This document shows, in pieces, positions 13,401-24,545 of a stretch of 64,000 nucleotides of DNA. Position numbers and translations under genes: made by a program. The stretch is from Cloeon dipterum (Eukaryota; Arthropoda; Insecta; Ephemeroptera; Baetidae). The notes under the pieces were generated by a model. It was not told the DNA's origin. It did no database searches and saw only the letters and a list, made by a program, of their open reading frames with translations. Numbering within the stretch: the first letter of the stretch is position 1; each line of letters opens with the position of its first letter. The DNA is taken from positions 21,659,681 to 21,723,680 of the forward strand of contig NC_088786.1 in assembly GCF_949628265.1 (NCBI RefSeq), given 5' to 3'.

Positions 13401-15142
13401 CACATCTAAATTTGAAGTCTTCTAAATGGAACTGCAATTAATTTATCAAGCTTATTATTTTTTTTGTGAATTGTTGAAATTTTGACAAACCTGTAAATGT
13501 TTAGAGAGTTCCTTGATGCTGCTTACTTTAACTTGACATGAGAGGCAAGAGAAGTTTTCACTCTTTATTTGCTCAGCCACTTCTTCGCAAACTTCTTGCT
13601 CCGATTGAATGAAGTCCACTCGTTCTTTAGACGGAGCTTCTTCGTAATTTCTAGGGTCAGGCTCTTTTGTGAATGAGGATTCAAGCAGTTTCATTAAAGA
13701 CTGCGAAGCATCCTTCTTTAATGAATCAATGCTGTCATCTATCAACAAAAAATAATTGGTAAAAATGGAAATCTGTGTCCTCACATTTCTGTTACCTGTA
13801 AGGGGCTCTCTGTCGTCACAAATATTTCTTTCTGGACTTTGGCATTCCTTGGTGATAATGATTTTCACTGTCTCCTCTGATTGGGATTGATCTGGAGGCT
13901 TTGGTTTGCTACCAAAAGCAGTTCTTTGATACTGAGGCAACAAATCGACAGGCTTAAAGGTGCATGGCACAACTGATTTGATGTGTCGAGCCAGAGTTCC
14001 TGATTCTCTGAAGGACATTCCACAGCTTTCACAAACAAATGGTTTTTCTCCTTAAATTAAGGCACTTCAGTCAGATGAGCTTTCATTTCCAACGGCAAAC
14101 CTGTGTGGCGCCGAACATGTCGCTCCAATGAAGCTTTGGTTTTGCAGGCGAATGAGCAATTTTTTCTGTCACATCTAAATGGCTTATCCACGGAGTGCAC
14201 GGTTGAAATATGAGTTTTCAAAGTTGTGGTCTGATTTTTTTATTTTCAATTAGAGAACATTTAACATGTACCCCTACTTACGTTTCTGTAAGATTTTCCA
14301 CATATATCGCATGCGCATCTTTCTCTCGATCTAGGCTCATAGGATTTGTTTCGCTCGATTAGGCTCAAACCCGCACTGCTCTCTTCAACCGACAGCTAAA
14401 AATATATGTAATCAGTTAGTTCAATCAATGAAATGAATCTTGGTGTAAAATACATTTTGTTGCTGCTCATGCACACATTCTTTTAAATATGCAGGATGGT
14501 CCAAGTGAGGAACACTACTTTCCTCACCAACATTTACAGGAACTTGTAATTCTGCGACCCTTTGGATGAATCTGTTGAGACATTTCACGAAGTATTATAA
14601 TTAGAGTATACATTTTCGTTGTAATAGGCACCTTGGAATTTGTATTCCGTTTAACTTTTGGGAAGAAAACAGGACTAAACTGCAGCCCTCATCATTGGTT
14701 TTGTGTAAAATTAAATCCTCAAACATTTCAAACTCTCTGGAGCAGCCACCACACCGATAGATGTCACAAGTAAACTGGAAGTCCCCTGATAGATTTTTGT
14801 TGACAATCCCTTGTTGAGGATTTTCTGTAATCATTCGGAAGAGAAGATAATTTATGACCGCAGGTGATCAAGGAATTGATCTGACTAATTTAACAATTTT
14901 TTATTGTTTTTACCACACATTTTTTCAGTGAATGGATATATTCAATGATTTTCCCTCTCAATGAAATTAATTGTGTGCATAAAATGCGTTCAAATTAAGC
15001 GTTTCATTACGTTAGTGTTCAAAAAATGTCAAAACACACATCAAAATTTTAATTTTTTAACCATGAAAAATACAAATTATATACCTTGTCCGCCTTGAAC
15101 TTGGCACCCAGTTACTATATTTATGAGCAGGGGTTCTGCCAT
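10430..15142 (-). CDS. C2H2 zinc-finger protein, 14 coding exons, about 663 aa
   Basis: Coding exons in transcript order: 15142-15085, 14824-14632, 14571-14454, 14395-14282, 14230-14101, 14050-13796, 13738-13491, 13431-13318, 13257-13180, 13124-13025, 12960-12743, 12673-12523, 10723-10616 and 10536-10430. Phases join without a stop and sum to 664 codons. The protein starts MAEPLLINIV. It has an isolated N-terminal finger-like CGGC...HK motif, three fingers including CDICGKSYRN and a TGEKP linker, then a roughly 100-residue acidic linker. A second group of seven fingers follows (for example CDICKRTF, CHVCNKQF, CESCGKQL). The C-terminus is a hydrophobic/acidic tail ending SIIQSENILQ. Fingers of this kind bind DNA, so a nuclear transcription factor or chromatin protein is inferred. 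No BTB, ZAD or KRAB domain is obvious. I cannot assign an orthologue. The gene is divergent from Sce. Confidence 0.9.
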
Positions 15143-15434
15143 TGCCATCAGTCTATGGCTGCTCACAATCAGGAGACAGGTATTTAAATTACAACTATTT
15201 ACAAACGTTCAGTTTTAACTTGACCTATGGATCGGAGCTTGTTTACTTTTTTAAATTTCGTACGTCTCCCCTCTCCCTGGATTATTATGCAATTCGCAAC
15301 TTCCAGAGGGGGAGGGTCTCTAATCCTCCTCTTTTTTGCTTCTGTTCTGTTGGCAGCCGTAAAGCAGAAAGCAGAAACAGCAAACAGCCGAACTAGAAAA
15401 CAGAAACAGAGAAGACATTCAAAACAAAACAAAG
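15143..15434. promoter_or_regulatory. Shared divergent promoter region, zinc-finger gene / Sce
   Basis: Only 292 bases separate the two divergent start codons, so both 5'UTRs and promoters must lie here. An AG-rich tract leads into the Sce start (context AACAAAGATG). I see no clear TATA box for either gene. Confidence 0.6.
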
Positions 15435-16590
15435 ATGTCCGCTAGCGACGCCGCTGGACTGACCAAGACATGGGAACTGTCCCTGTACGAACTACACCGG
15501 ACGCAGCAGAATCCGGTTACGGACAATTCGGAAATAGCAGTGTCTCCGCGAAGCCTGCACAGTGAATTGATGTGTCCGATTTGCTTGGACATGCTAAAGA
15601 AGACAATGACCACGAAAGAGTGTCTCCATAGGTTCTGCTCCGACTGCATCATCACCGCCCTTCGCTCTGGAAACAAAGAATGCCCGACTTGTCGCAAAAA
15701 ACTAGTGTCCAAGCGATCGTTGCGTCCAGATCCCAACTTTGACTCGCTTATCCAGAAAATCTACCCGAGCAGAGATGAGTACGAAGCCCACCAGGAGCGG
15801 GTGATGGCCAAGTTGAACAAGAGCCACAGCCAAGCCGCCCTGATGAATTCCATTTCAGAGGGCATCAAGCTGCAGAACCAAAACCGGCCCCAGCGCCGTC
15901 CCAAAGGCACAGAAGCGGACACGACGCCGACTGGGACTGCTCCGTCGACTCCAAATCCACAACCAGAGGCTCAGGGCAGCTCAAGCCACGCTCCCAGCCC
16001 AGTGCCAGCGTCTTCCTCAGGACAGCAACTGCAGCAGACTCAACCACCGCCGCAACAGCAGCAACAACCGCCGCAACAGCAAAATAAGCCGAAGAAGATG
16101 AAAGTTTTGTCCTCTGACGATTCCGGATCCGACATGGGACACGAATCCACTGGAGAAGGAGAAAACTCGTCAGACCAGTCTTCAAACGAAATCGAGTTGG
16201 TCTTTAAGCCTCACCCGACAGAGATGCCCAACAACGCCGCTGTCAAGGCTCTTAAGGAGAACTCTATTCGATTTTTGAAAACTACAGCCAATGCGACAGG
16301 TAAATTTAAACAGCTGAGCAGCATTTTGTATTATTTTCTTTGAAATTTTAAATTCTAAATTTTACTGATCTATTTCAGTTGACCATTTGAGCAAGTATTT
16401 AGCGATGCGCATTGCAATCGATCTGCATTCCGGACCAAAAGAGAGTCTCATCAACTTCTGTATCTACATTTCGCCAACTGCAGGACATTATGTTGTCCTC
16501 AATGGAAACCAGACTTTGAGCCATGTCATCGATCGATTCTGGAAGGTCAAAGACCCACTTGAAATGTTCTACTCATGGAAAGAATCATGA
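15435..16590 (+). CDS. Sce: Sce / RING1, PRC1 E3 ubiquitin ligase
   Basis: Sex combs extra (RING1/RNF2 family) is the catalytic subunit of Polycomb repressive complex 1 and monoubiquitinates histone H2A in the nucleus. There are two exons, 15435-16299 and 16379-16590, joined in phase 1 across a 79-base intron; the product is 358 residues. The RING finger is complete: Cys47, Cys50, Cys63, His65, Cys68, Cys71, Cys83 and Cys86. It is followed by the conserved basic stretch [21 protein letters not shown] low-complexity Pro/Gln/Ser middle precedes the C-terminal RAWUL domain (about residues 255-358), with [16 protein letters not shown] spanning the splice junction. An AATAAA-type polyadenylation signal follows near 16665. 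Length and architecture match the animal family. Confidence 0.97.
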
Positions 16591-17593
16591 TCTGCTTGAC
16601 ATTTATCTAGACTGTAAATTTGTTTGATCAATATGTGAATTTCAATTGTGTATTCTAAGATATAAATAAAATTACCTATTTAACTACACGATATAATATG
16701 AGTTAGGTGTAATTTTAAATTAAGGCCACCTTCATAAAGTTTCTAAAGGCTAGAAACATGTTAACATTTACATACAAACGTTGAAAAAAGAAACAATAAT
16801 TATCACTAAATTTTCTTCCAGCAAGAGTGAATACCCAGTGACACAGTTTTGCAATGGAATGCAAGACTTAAAGTCAATGAGCCTGCGTTGATGTTCACAT
16901 AAAATCTTTTACTTGAACTTCTGATTAAATGAGTGCCAAACAAGATAGCTGAAAATTTAACACGGGCGGTATTGGGATATCTTTTGTTCCTTTTTTTACC
17001 CAAAATTTTTCCGGGACTACTGCATGGGAGAGGAGGGAGAAATCTGAGTTTTTTTCTAGGGCTATCATCTAATCCTCAAAATTGGTTAAAGTTTTGATGA
17101 CGCATACATCACTATTTGACTGAATGCTTGAGAGTTTACAATTAGTACAGTGAAGCAAACAATCGAAAAATAAACTCGAATTTATTTTCAATTTAATTTT
17201 TGTGCTGCCGTCATAAAATGATTGAATTTCAAGTGAGTTACAGCGTTACAGCGCGCGTGAAATTTCAATTAATTAAAAAAAAAATTGGGGATGGTAGTAT
17301 TTTTTCCCCAAAAACGCGAGAGAGACAATATACTTTATTACATATGTACCTAAATTACTTTTCGTCTTCCCTTACTCTCGCTCATTATATTTTAACCATT
17401 ATAGCAGGCTCGCATTGAGCATTGACTGTCTGATGGGATGGGGAGGGTCAAGAACATAATGAAATGATGAGGAAGAGAAAAAATAAATTAAAAGACAAAA
17501 GATTCAGTTTCCATTGGTTTCCATCTCCAACCAATGTTGCGAGTCGGGCACGTCGTGCTGCGCGTGTTTCGATGTCTCGTCTCGTCCTCCTAC

Positions 17594-17597
<4 letters not shown>

Positions 17598-17644
<47 letters not shown>
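17598..17644. repeat. (TC)n microsatellite
   Basis: An uninterrupted TC dinucleotide run of about 46 bases. Confidence 0.97.
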
Positions 17645-17647
<3 letters not shown>

Positions 17648-18203
17648 CTCGACACTCATTTCTCTTTCACTTTTCCCACTTTTCATTTGTTAAACGCTAT
17701 AACCCAATCACAATCAGTTCATCATCCGCAACTAAAAGTATGTAACTAATTTTGCATACATACACATCATTTTGGAAAGACCCCCACCGAAGATGATCTC
17801 TGATGGATTATGTACATATTAGGTGAATTATTTGATCTGAAATGGATTAGTTGGATTTTGCCGATTTTGCTGTTGCTCATGCCTAATATGTGGAAATTTG
17901 TGTAGCTTGCACGATCACTAATTGTAAGCGCCGATTGAATGAACCTGACGACGTGTGAATTAACGTGAACTGTCGGCGGGAAAGAGAAGTCTGAATGCTG
18001 ATTGAAAAACAGGTAAATCGGGGAAAACCCGTAATACCATAATATAAAATCCCAAAATTAAACGTAAAACAAGCTCAAAAATTTATGATATTATCAATAT
18101 TACATATACTTATGCCCATACGAGAAACTAGGAATATTCCGTACTTTTTCTCAAGAAAATATGTAGATCAAAACTTTTCAACTTAATGTATGTGTGTACA
18201 TTT

Positions 18204-18221
18204 ATGTATGTATGTATGTAT
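18204..18221. repeat. Short (TATG)n repeat
   Basis: A short tetranucleotide array of TATG units. Confidence 0.85.
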
Positions 18222-18235
18222 TTTACATATGGAAA

Positions 18236-18365
18236 AGCTACAGTTTTCGCCGCCGAGTTACTGTTTTCACCACCCCTACTTTAACATGGGATTCTCATAA
18301 GAACTTGCGAGATGTGTAACGCGGCAGAAACTGTAACTTTGCGAACTTTACCATAAATATACACT
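18236..18365. repeat. Dispersed repeat, copy 1
   Basis: Shares an ordered set of blocks with 26783-26890: TTTTCGCCGC, TTACTGTTTT / TTACAGTTTT, CCACCC, GCGAGATGT, a GGC(A)GAAACT block and CCATAAATA. Spacing is similar, which indicates copies of one interspersed element. No coding capacity or terminal repeat is visible. Confidence 0.7.
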
Positions 18366-18422
18366 GCAAAGTTTTGATTATTATTTTACAAAATTTTCCA
18401 AACGCATCGTAGTAAGTACGTA

Positions 18423-18426
<4 letters not shown>

Positions 18427-18471
<45 letters not shown>
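18427..18471. repeat. (TA)n microsatellite
   Basis: An alternating TA run of about 45 bases. Confidence 0.97.
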
Positions 18472-18473
<2 letters not shown>

Positions 18474-19072
18474 GTAGATATGTACAAAAAAATAATTGTG
18501 TACGCTAGTCACAGCTAGCCTGCAAAGAATTTCTTGCCCTACGTACTATTCTGGTAATATTATTTACTTGATATCTTGGGAAGAATCTACAATACAATTA
18601 AATTTTTTTAAACAAGGTTGAATCATAGTCGTATTATAATACGTTTATATTGCACAAAATTATATACGTGGACGTGGTATTTTATTGAATTAATTAATTT
18701 TTATACATTTTTCATCTGTGACACATTATTGCGAAATCACATTGAAATAGGATAAAATTCATTACAATTCTGACATTTTATGAAACAAAATTATTTGTTA
18801 TATTTGTAAAATTTTGGAAGAGGTTTGATTATGTTGAACTAGGTTGTTAAGTTTTCCAATACATAAAATTAACTATTAGCTGTTAGCGCGGGAAGTTAAA
18901 ATATATTTTTATTTTCGCAAGAAAATCTTGTTTTGAATAAAAAAATCAATTATTTATGATACACGTTAAAATTATTCAAATCGTGGGATGTAGCATCAAA
19001 ATTACTTGATTTCCTGATAACAACTTTATGAATTTTGATGTTTGGTGAAATTGTGTCGACAGGAATGCAATT

Positions 19073-19795
19073 ATGGATTGGATACACTGCAACAACTGCA
19101 GCAGGCAACCTTGCCAGGACAAAGTCCTGCGATTCCAATTGACTAGCTGCGGCCACATCTTCTGCTCGCAATGTGTCGAGAGCAGCACCAACCCTGCGTG
19201 CAAAGTGTGCGGCTCGAAATGTAACTGCCTGCCGCTGAGCTCAAACATGCCTCCTGAGATCCAGAGTTATTTCTCTGACCCAGAGGAAACCATCCGAAAA
19301 GCACTCCAAATATACGCCTTCCAGAAAGGCCACCGACAGCGTCTGGTCATGCTGCGTGCCAATCGGTCCATCGAGAACCAGCTGTCTGAGGAGAATAAGA
19401 AGTTGCGAGCAAAGATGATCGAGCAAGCCAAATACATCGCCAAACTCGAGAATAAGTTGATTCAATTCAAGCAGATGACAGCTGCTCTCCAGACGCCCCT
19501 GCGAAACAACATGCACCTGACTTCCCCACGGACTCCTTCTTTCCTCTCGCCTGCGCCTTCAGTTAGCTCCCAAATGACTGCTGGTTTTGGGCACAGCCAG
19601 CAGGCGGAGAAAAGAGTTTCGCCTCATTTTGCTGGAACATCAGATATGTTAAACTACAACAGAACGGGCAACGTGTCAGCTGCACATGGAAAGGTTACGA
19701 ACAGCAGAGACATAAGCAACAGGCAGAAGTGCAGCCCAAGAGAACGGTTAGGCAACTATACTCCAGATTCTGGTAGAAGTGGGGGCAAAATGTAA
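19073..19795 (+). CDS. Zip3/RNF212-type RING protein (putative meiotic crossover factor)
   Basis: This single exon encodes 240 residues. The N-terminus is a complete C3HC4 RING starting almost at the first residue: Cys6, Cys9, Cys26, His28, Cys31, Cys34, Cys43 and Cys46. It is followed by a predicted coiled coil at about residues 95-140 (IENQLSEENKKLRAKM and LENKLIQFKQM) and a Ser/Asn/Arg-rich tail. This order, with an N-terminal RING, short coiled coil and disordered serine-rich end, is that of Zip3, RNF212 and Drosophila Vilya/Narya/Nenya. Those proteins act as SUMO or ubiquitin ligases at synaptonemal complexes to select crossover sites. The RNF212 assignment rests on architecture and the MDWIHCNNC-like start; one-to-one orthology is not claimed. 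Start context is AATTATGG. An acceptor-like CGACAG lies just upstream. Confidence 0.85.
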   Translation: MDWIHCNNCSRQPCQDKVLRFQLTSCGHIFCSQCVESSTNPACKVCGSKCNCLPLSSNMPPEIQSYFSDPEETIRKALQIYAFQKGHRQRLVMLRANRSIENQLSEENKKLRAKMIEQAKYIAKLENKLIQFKQMTAALQTPLRNNMHLTSPRTPSFLSPAPSVSSQMTAGFGHSQQAEKRVSPHFAGTSDMLNYNRTGNVSAAHGKVTNSRDISNRQKCSPRERLGNYTPDSGRSGGKM

Positions 19796-20436
19796 GAAAT
19801 ATTGGTGCTGTCAGATTGATGAGTCCAGTGTTAGAGGCTAGAGGCCTTAAGTTATTCAATGTTTTTACTTTGCACGGTATTTATGCAGAAATGTAATTAA
19901 TTATTTGTGACAGATAATAGATTGCAATCAGTCTTCACGCCTGTTGAATTTGATGGAGCCCCTCCTACACTGATATTGTTTGGCTTGAAAGTTGACTAGT
20001 GACGTTAACAAATTGAGGAAAATATTCAACATGTCTGTAATTTTACAACTTCTGCTCAGCACATCCCATGTGTTGCGAGCTCATCAGGTCCCAATAACAC
20101 CGCCTGCCCGCACCTTGACCTTTAATTGAAACGCCTGAAATTAAATATTATATGCCCCTGGAAAGGTGCGAAAATTAGAATGTTGAGATTTTAGAGCTAC
20201 TTAATTAACCACCTTTTGCGATCTCTGTCATTGGGCAGCCAGGAACAGATTCCAGAATTTCTCAGATATCTCCTTAACACTGCGAAGATTATCTTAACAA
20301 TGCGAGTCAACGGCTGGCATAAATGCTATAGAGATGGTGGTCAGATTTAGGATACTTAAGTTGAGCTAGTAGAAAGTCTAAGATGATTATTTATTTTTCA
20401 CAATTAAAGTGTATGCTCCATATTTTCAGTCACTGT
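19796..20436. other. 3'UTRs of the convergent RNF212-like and C1D genes
   Basis: These 641 bases separate two convergent stop codons. No exon is supported; the region most likely holds both 3'UTRs. Confidence 0.55.
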
Positions 20437-20889
20437 CTATTCACGCTTCCTCTTCCCAAACACTTTATGGTTTTTTCCATTTTGCTGAACAGGTTGGTCT
20501 TTAGGCTCCCACAGTCCGCTTCGAATGAATCGCTTCGCAACACCTTGATTCAGTCTTGGTGCTGCCGCTCTGTCCTTCAACTGTTTGGCTTTGTCCAAAT
20601 GTTCTTTCACCCTACCTAGTGCATTTTTAACAGGATGGCTTGTAGCATTTTTTCCTTTCGTTTTTAAGTACACCCAGAACAATGAGTTGATGGTGTAGGT
20701 CTTGAAGAGGTCGATCTGTGCCTTGTTTGCTGCATCCAAATTATTGTATTTATCCTCAAATTCTGGAGATGAAAGCATAGACAAAAGTTCGTCAACTTGG
20801 TCAATTTTCTCTCCAAGCGTTGAGACATTTTTTTCCAATTCCTTGTTATTCAACTCGGACAAGTCGTCACTCCGCTTGGTCTCGGTCAT
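20437..20889 (-). CDS. C1D: C1D, nuclear exosome cofactor
   Basis: C1D (Rrp47/Lrp1 family) is a small nuclear RNA- and DNA-binding protein. It partners Rrp6/EXOSC10 in 3' processing of rRNA and other nuclear RNAs. A single coding exon gives 150 residues, the usual size. The Sas10/C1D domain covers the N-terminal two thirds: a first helix with VDELLSMLS, then NSLFWVYLKTKGKNATSHPV, the hallmark helix of the family. A basic C-terminus ends KVFGKRKRE, likely for RNA binding and nuclear import. A splice acceptor (TTTTTTTCACAG) stands two bases before the ATG, so the 5'UTR is probably split by an intron reaching toward 21050. The gene is divergent from Cdc37 and convergent with the RING gene. Confidence 0.96.
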   Translation of the reverse strand: MTETKRSDDLSELNNKELEKNVSTLGEKIDQVDELLSMLSSPEFEDKYNNLDAANKAQIDLFKTYTINSLFWVYLKTKGKNATSHPVKNALGRVKEHLDKAKQLKDRAAAPRLNQGVAKRFIRSGLWEPKDQPVQQNGKNHKVFGKRKRE

Positions 20890-21612
20890 CCTGTGAAAAA
20901 AAGGTCAAAGAATTTGAAACTACATAATACAAAAAAATACATATTAGATACATTATGTATATTATAATATCACATACATATCTCCATAAATAATTATTAT
21001 CGTTATTATCAAACCATCTGAATCAAACGCACAAACCTACCTTTTATTACTAAAATAATTTTTTCTAAACTGAGATCCACACTACGACACGTTGGTTTGT
21101 TTGTTATTTACTGAACGCTTAGTATAATACACATTGTACCACTAACTTAAACAGGGAAGAGTGAAGAGCAACGCTGCGCCATCTATTATCTATTATTTAA
21201 TGCAGCAATGATTCTGAGACCACGCCCATTTGTTTATAGTCTTCAGCAACACAGCGGATCGCAGAAGAGTATTCGCAGTCCTCGATTCTTAATAATTCCT
21301 CCGAGAGTTTCCACTTCGAGTTGTTAGCTTCACCACTGAGGTAAATATAATGAACTGAAATATTTGTTATGGCCATGATATTGATAATATTAATCTAATT
21401 TAACCCATTTTGTCAAAAAATTATCCGGAGGGGTTGAAAATTGTGATGTTGCGGGCTATCCTTTTCCGATCGATAGAAATTTCTAGAAACCGTAGAATTA
21501 TTGAATCTATATCCCCGAAAATACCCCAGTTTTTCAATTTACTTGATTGGGAGAGATAAGCGGATCATTTCTAGAAAAATCACTGACAGTCTTCTACAAA
21601 TTTTCAGTTAAA
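20890..21612. promoter_or_regulatory. Divergent promoter region, C1D / Cdc37
   Basis: This region holds the C1D 5'UTR intron on one side and a noncoding Cdc37 exon on the other. The Cdc37 leader exon ends at a CACTGAG/GTAAAT donor near 21340 and joins to a TTTTCAG acceptor just before the coding start at 21613. Transcription starts are inferred to lie between about 21050 and 21260. Confidence 0.55.
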
Positions 21613-22686
21613 ATGGTGGACTACAGCAAGTGGAAGGACATCGAAATTTCTGATGATGAAGACGACACCCATCCAAATATTGACACACCATCGTTGTTTA
21701 AATGGAGACATGAAGCTAGAGTGCAAAGAATGGAGGAAGAGAAGAGGGAGCAAGAGAGGCTCGCAAAAGAGAAAGCAGAGTTTGAAAAAAAATTAAAAGC
21801 GTCAAGCGAAAGTCCGAGCGCATTTGCACTAAAACAGTTAGAAGCTGAACGAAAGAAAATTGAAGAATTGGAGCTGGATGTAAAGAAAAAGGAAAAACTA
21901 CGCCCCTGGAATGTTGACACGATCAGCACGTCTGGATTCAGCAAAACTGTCATTAACAACCCTCCACCGAAAAAAGAAGAGGAGCCACTGAGCGAGGAGG
22001 AGCAGGCTAAACGATTGAAGGAATTCACTGCTAAATACGAGAGTCTTTTGAAGAAGTACGGTATGCTACGCCGATTCGAAGACAGCAAGAAATTTTTGAC
22101 GGAATACCCTCAGTTGGTGTGCGAAGACACCGCCCATTATCTGCTGATCTGGTGCATCAACCTGGAGATGGAAAGCAAAAGCAGTTTGATGGAGCACGTC
22201 GCTCACCAGTGCATTTGCATGCAGTTCATCATGGAGCTGGCCAAGCACATGAAAGTTGACCCGAGGGCTTGCGTGCCAGCGTTCTACAAGAGAATGGAGA
22301 GCTCTGAAGCTGAATACTTGGCAAGTTTCAACGACGAACTTAACAGTCTGAAGGAGAGGATCCGCACCAGGGCCAAGCAGAAGCTGCAGCTAATCATGGA
22401 GGAGATAGAGGAGGAAGAACGACAGAAGCGGCTTGGACCAGGTGGCCTAGATCCAGTGGAGGTGTTTGAGTCTCTTCCGAAAGAGCTGCAAGATTGCTTT
22501 GACAGGAAGGACATCCCCATGTTGCAGCAGGTACTGAGTACCATGCCTGAGGAGGAAGCCAAGTATCATCTGAAGCGATGCATCGACTCTGGAATGTGGG
22601 TTCCTGATGGAAAGAAAAAGGAAGCAGAGGAGGCTGTCAAGGTCCCATCCAGCTCTGCTACTGATGATGGTCCAGATGTTGATTAA
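21613..22686 (+). CDS. Cdc37: Cdc37, kinase-specific Hsp90 co-chaperone
   Basis: Cdc37 delivers client protein kinases to Hsp90 in the cytosol. The ATG at 21613 is chosen because MVDYSKW is the invariant family N-terminus and follows a TTTTCAG acceptor; the frame stays open upstream only inside the 5'UTR intron. The product is 357 residues from one exon. Visible features are the kinase-binding N-terminal domain with Ser13 in the CK2 site ISDDEDD, the HPNID and SLFKWRHEARV motifs, a long charged helix, then the Hsp90-binding middle domain. The C-terminal helical domain contains CIDSGMWVPDG. All match the animal family. A candidate polyadenylation signal (AATAAA) lies near 22797, inside the 163-base gap before the convergent DMAP1 stop codon. 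Confidence 0.97.
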   Translation: MVDYSKWKDIEISDDEDDTHPNIDTPSLFKWRHEARVQRMEEEKREQERLAKEKAEFEKKLKASSESPSAFALKQLEAERKKIEELELDVKKKEKLRPWNVDTISTSGFSKTVINNPPPKKEEEPLSEEEQAKRLKEFTAKYESLLKKYGMLRRFEDSKKFLTEYPQLVCEDTAHYLLIWCINLEMESKSSLMEHVAHQCICMQFIMELAKHMKVDPRACVPAFYKRMESSEAEYLASFNDELNSLKERIRTRAKQKLQLIMEEIEEEERQKRLGPGGLDPVEVFESLPKELQDCFDRKDIPMLQQVLSTMPEEEAKYHLKRCIDSGMWVPDGKKKEAEEAVKVPSSSATDDGPDVD

Positions 22687-22849
22687 CTTAACTATCAAGA
22701 CAAAATGTATGCTTTTGCAAGCATTTCTTTTCTTATTAATTGCGTCAAAATAAGAGTTAGTTTCACTGTTGTAAATATGTTTATGGAATTATTAAAATAA
22801 AATTGATGCCATTTATTAAACTAATTCATTTTATTCCTACGATAATCTT

Positions 22850-24545
22850 TTAATTTGATGGTGTTACGACAGTCGGGGTTCCAGGCGAGCCGACAACGTC
22901 AATGATTTCCCCACCTTGTATCTTAGTTGGACTTTGTTGAATCTGGGTGGTTGAAGAGGTGTTGCAGAGAGGGGTTAGCGTGCTGGTCGGCAGGGGGAGA
23001 GGCTTGTGCTGCACGTTCTGGAGCAAAATGATAATTTAATTTGTCATCCCTTCAAATCAAGTTACAATAATACCTTTCCTGGGCAGAGAGCGTCATGCTG
23101 GTGGCGAAGAGTTTGTAGTTCATAAGCACTGTTGGTCAATGCTGACCTCAACTCGTGGAGGAGAACCATGTCACTTCTCAGCTCATTGAAATGCGTGCAA
23201 ATTTCGGGTGTGGCCATGGGGTTAACCTCAACGCCGAGCTCTTGCAGCATCTGTTCAATCGCCTTGCTCTTCTTCTGTCCGACGTTCGAGGGCAGTTTCA
23301 TCCTGTGCGATCTCAGAAACACGCCACTATTTTTAAAGTCCGGAAATTTAATTCCCGTGAAGTCCAATGTGGGCTGATGAAAGCACAAGTAAGAACAAGG
23401 TTGGGGGTTTAATTATTTGTGTTACCACTGCCTCTGGTTTCGGGCGAGCCTGCTGTTGGGGCACTTTTTTCTTTTGAGCCTTCTTGTCCAGCTTTCGCGG
23501 TTCAGCTTGGCTGTCTGCGGCTGTGATCAATTTTTGCAAGTCCTGCGTTTTCTTTTCTCGTTCCTTCTTACGGACTTCTATCTTTCTGAGCTCAGCAAGC
23601 AGCATTTGCTCTTCTTCAATCTACAGAAATATATTTACATACAGCAGGAACATCAAGTCAACAAAATTTACCTGCTCTGGCTTCCTGTCGAACAGCCTCT
23701 TTAACTGCTCTTTTCTCCTCCTCTCATGCTCAGCATCAAAAACAAAAACTTTTGGCTCATGCGGCCCTGTTGATCTTGCCTGCTTGAAAATGGCTTGTTA
23801 AATACAAGTCAGTTGTTGTTTTGTTAAAATTTAACCTTTGTTAAGAGCCCACACACTTCGTAGTAGCGAGATTTGAGTTCTTCGATGGATCTTTGCTTTT
23901 CTGTTTGCCACCTATCATGAATTACCACAAATCTCAGATCAAATCTACGGCATAGGTCAAAGAGTGAGTCAGTCTCTTCCTTTGTCCAGCTATCAACATT
24001 CAAGTGCTGCTGGTATTCTGCGTCTGTGTAAGTTGGAACTGGTACTTTCTGCATATAAATAAAGTTACGTATCCATGAAAATATTCCAATAATGCACAAA
24101 CCTTATTGAACTGAGCAAATGGGTACTCTTTGCCTTCATCAGCAGCTCTTCTCCAGTGATGAAAAGCAGCACCATCTGTCCTGGCGGGGTTTGTAAAGGG
24201 CATCCACTTCCATGGTCTAACTCTTCGCATGCCAAGCTTGGCTTTCATCTGTTTATAACCCGTCCCAACTGGAAGGCAAAAATGCAAAAAAATTATATGA
24301 ATTAACATATCCAATGTTTACGCTTTTTTACCAGTGTCTGAAGGTATTAGAGGAGGAGCGTCTTTGTTGTCAGTGTAAAGCAAAGCATACAGCTCTCTGT
24401 GCATGCCTTCAGGCCTCTTTACCACATCCCGAAGAGGTTTTGGCTTCTTCCGATGCTTTTCATGACCCAGTATAGATTCCTTAGTCATGGGCTCCTGAGG
24501 GACAGGAGCCTCGTTTATGTCTAATATGTCCCGTATGTCAGCCAT
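22850..24545 (-). CDS. DMAP1: DMAP1, Tip60/SRCAP chromatin-complex subunit
   Basis: DMAP1 (yeast Swc4/Eaf2) is a nuclear subunit of the Tip60/NuA4 acetyltransferase and SWR1/SRCAP H2A.Z-exchange complexes. Seven coding exons are inferred: 24545-24332, 24268-24102, 24048-23836, 23779-23672, 23620-23426, 23373-23074 and 23017-22850. They total 455 codons with continuous phase (454 residues, close to the usual length). Hallmarks in order: MADIRDIL start, RPEGMHRELYALL, RPWKWMPFTNPAR, and a SANT/Myb-like domain with SWTKEETDSLFDLCRRFDLR and FVVIHDR. Then come a Lys-rich coiled coil (RKIEVRKKEREKKTQDLQK), GIKFPDFKNSGVFLRS, a second helical segment and the terminal EIIDVVGSPGTP motif. An acceptor ATTCCAG ten bases before the ATG indicates a 5'UTR intron. 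Confidence 0.97.

Larger units (their letters stand above)
16591..19072. other. Intergenic region with microsatellites and a dispersed repeat
   Basis: Sce 3'UTR runs to about 16680. The rest has no credible exon; apparent frames around 17.5 kb are translations of a CT microsatellite. The region holds the CT repeat, a TATG repeat, a TA repeat and one copy of a dispersed repeat, listed separately. Confidence 0.6.

Noticed and set aside
17464-17749. Serine/leucine and arginine/glutamate-rich open frames
   Set aside because: They are translations of the TC microsatellite.
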